From Maricaulis sp047308265 (GTDB lineage Bacteria; Pseudomonadota; Alphaproteobacteria; Caulobacterales; Maricaulaceae), in NCBI RefSeq assembly GCF_047308265.1, contig NZ_JBKQWY010000010.1:62001-126000 (forward strand): 64,000 nt of DNA, in the 5' to 3' direction. Position numbers and translations under genes: made by a program. Positions 63,086 to 64,000 of this stretch are shown here, piece after piece (within the stretch, counting starts at the first letter, position 1; each line of letters starts with the position of its first letter). The notes under the pieces were generated by a model. The model had not been told where the DNA came from. It did not search any database and saw only the letters and a program-made list of their open reading frames with translations.

Positions 63086-63360
63086 GCGACACATTGCGTC
63101 GCACCGTTACGATCTGCAATGTCCGGGGTCTGCACGCTCGCGCCTCCGCAAAATTTGTGGAGACCGGCTTGGATTATCAGGCAGACATCCTGGTCAGCAA
63201 GGACGGCGAGACGGTGAGCGCCGACAGCATTATGGAATTGCTCATGCTTGCAGCCAGCAAGGGCTCAACCATCGACATCATCTGTTCCGGCCCGCAGGCC
63301 GAACCTGCCCTTGACGCCCTGGTTGCTCTCGTGGAAGCCGGCTTCCACGAAGACGACTAG
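63082..63360 (+). CDS. ptsH: HPr phosphocarrier protein
   Basis: 92 residues from GTG 63082. Active-site His18 (equivalent to His15) in RGLHARASAKF; the regulatory Ser region is SADSIMELLMLAASKG with Ser49 equivalent to Ser46. The regulatory Ser suggests that an HPr kinase/phosphatase acts on it, although hprK is not adjacent. Transfers phosphate between EI and EIIA. Confidence 0.95.
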   Translation: MSDTLRRTVTICNVRGLHARASAKFVETGLDYQADILVSKDGETVSADSIMELLMLAASKGSTIDIICSGPQAEPALDALVALVEAGFHEDD

Positions 63361-63380
63361 CGACACCTCCAACATCACGT

Positions 63381-63408
63381 AGAAAAAAGGCGGACCTGGG
63401 CCCGCCTT
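63381..63408 (-). terminator. Intrinsic terminator between HPr and the convergent partial gene
   Basis: Stem AAGGCGG / CCGCCTT (63387-63393 and 63402-63408) with an 8-base loop. On the minus strand it is followed by TTTTCT, making a good terminator for the right-edge gene; for the plus strand the U-run is poor, though the stem may also serve ptsH. Confidence 0.75.
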
Positions 63409-63487
63409 ATACATTCACTCAGCCTTTTACATGCGCCCCGCCACTCATATGCGGTCAGGCCCGACCGGCCAGTTATTGGGCGGCCAG

Positions 63488-64000
63488 TTATTGTGCGGGC
63501 GGTGGTGGTGGCGGCGGAGGTTCAACAGTCGGTTCGCCCACAGCCCCATCCGGGCTCGCACCGTCTGCCTGGGCGGCATCACTCTCGACCGCGCCATCAT
63601 CAGAAATACCCGTTTCCGGGGCGACCTCTTCTGAGGCCTGCTCCACCGCCGGAATATCCTCAGCCACAACATCATTCGCAGCCGGGGCTTCATCAATCGT
63701 CGCAGAGGCGTCCTGTCGAGGAGCACTCGTCGGCATAACCAAGCTGAGGGCCGACATCAGGATTGGCGCCTTGGTAGGCGGCGCGCTCGGAGCCGGCATG
63801 GCTGCGGCCAGCGTCGCAATCGAGCCAAGGCCCGGCTCAGGAGAGGACGCCGCATCCGACCCCTCGTCACCGCTCAATGTCGTATCAGCCGGATTGGCCT
63901 CAGCTCTTTCTGTCTCCGCTGCACCGGTTTCGGATGACGGACTGCCGATATCGCTGTCGACCGGCTCACCTGCGCTGTCCTCACCCTCATGCCCCTCGGG
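63488..64000 (-). CDS. Partial Pro/Glu/Ala-rich protein, N-terminus outside the window
   Basis: The frame is open from the TAA at 63488 to the window edge, giving at least 170 residues. Composition is dominated by Ala, Glu, Asp, Pro and Ser, with a poly-proline tail (EPPPPPPPPAQ) at the C-terminus; it is low-complexity and probably disordered. One less acidic, mildly hydrophobic stretch (LGSIATLAAAMPAP) occurs in the middle. No domain is recognised. A 13-base direct repeat (CGGCCAGTTATTG) covers the stop region. The start lies beyond the window, so length and localisation are unknown. Confidence 0.65.
   Translation of the reverse strand, partial: PEGHEGEDSAGEPVDSDIGSPSSETGAAETERAEANPADTTLSGDEGSDAASSPEPGLGSIATLAAAMPAPSAPPTKAPILMSALSLVMPTSAPRQDASATIDEAPAANDVVAEDIPAVEQASEEVAPETGISDDGAVESDAAQADGASPDGAVGEPTVEPPPPPPPPAQ

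Noticed and set aside
63467..63492. Repeat CGGCCAGTTATTG twice near the right-edge gene stop as an attachment site
   Set aside because: Short duplication at a stop codon, with no integrase or tRNA nearby.

Overview
The window is a gene-dense, GC-rich stretch of a Gram-negative chromosome, most likely an alphaproteobacterium of the Caulobacterales/Maricaulales/Hyphomonadaceae type. Supporting features: an alphaproteobacterial LexA box (GAAC-N7-GAAC) before imuA-imuB-dnaE2, a ChvI/ChvG two-component pair next to a short EIIA-HPr phosphotransferase pair, an Entner-Doudoroff operon, a complete ccoNOQP-ccoGHIS set, and a possible CtrA-like site before a chemotaxis receptor. Lineage is inferred from gene content only. 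No tRNA, rRNA, CRISPR array, prophage or intact insertion sequence was seen.

Layout. 1-6.3 kb: partial alkyl-sulfatase lipoprotein (-), aldo/keto reductase, DEAD-box RNA helicase with a long R/D/G-rich tail, Crp/Fnr-type regulator. 6.4-11.0 kb (-): an unusual signalling cluster made of a membrane TIR-TPR protein, an unrecognised 198-residue protein and a TPR/SLOG-like/class III nucleotidyl cyclase protein. Its promoter side is a 487-bp gap holding a chain of hairpins. 11.5-12.2 kb: outer-membrane beta-barrel protein. 12.5-18.1 kb: SOS mutasome. 18.3-22.3 kb: chemotaxis receptor, DUF1295 membrane enzyme, proB.

22.6-33.2 kb (+) is a nine-gene branched-chain amino-acid operon, ilvD-ilvC-ilvB-ilvN-leuA-ilvE-leuC-leuD-leuB. 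It is preceded by a leader ORF with nine consecutive Leu/Val/Ile codons, a complementary antiterminator segment and a strong intrinsic terminator, which is the layout of classical transcription attenuation. 33.2-37.1 kb (-): a 1132-residue secreted or membrane-anchored protein with a phospholipase C-like helical motif, plus a lipoprotein whose start codon lies in a 40-bp near-perfect palindrome. 37.2-42.0 kb (-): zwf-pgl-edd-eda, with a LacI-type palindrome upstream of zwf.

42.2-51.7 kb: cbb3 cytochrome oxidase genes ccoNOQP, the assembly and copper-supply genes ccoGHIS, a TauE/SafE-DsbD-like membrane protein and a DUF2189 protein. 52-56.5 kb (-): an acyl-CoA/alcohol catabolism-like operon (SDR, acyl-CoA dehydrogenase, quinone oxidoreductase-like MDR, SDR, MaoC hydratase). 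56.6-60.1 kb: lipoprotein, PiuC-like Fe(II) dioxygenase with a candidate Fur box, and a large orphan protein. 60.2-63.4 kb (+): chvI-chvG, then EIIA(Man)-type and HPr proteins without the hprK gene usually found between them. The right edge holds a truncated Pro/Glu/Ala-rich protein.

The strongest candidate for an undescribed system is the TIR / unknown / SLOG-cyclase cluster at 8.2-11.0 kb (6.4-11.0 kb with the cyclase gene). The strongest regulatory finding is the ilv-leu attenuator.
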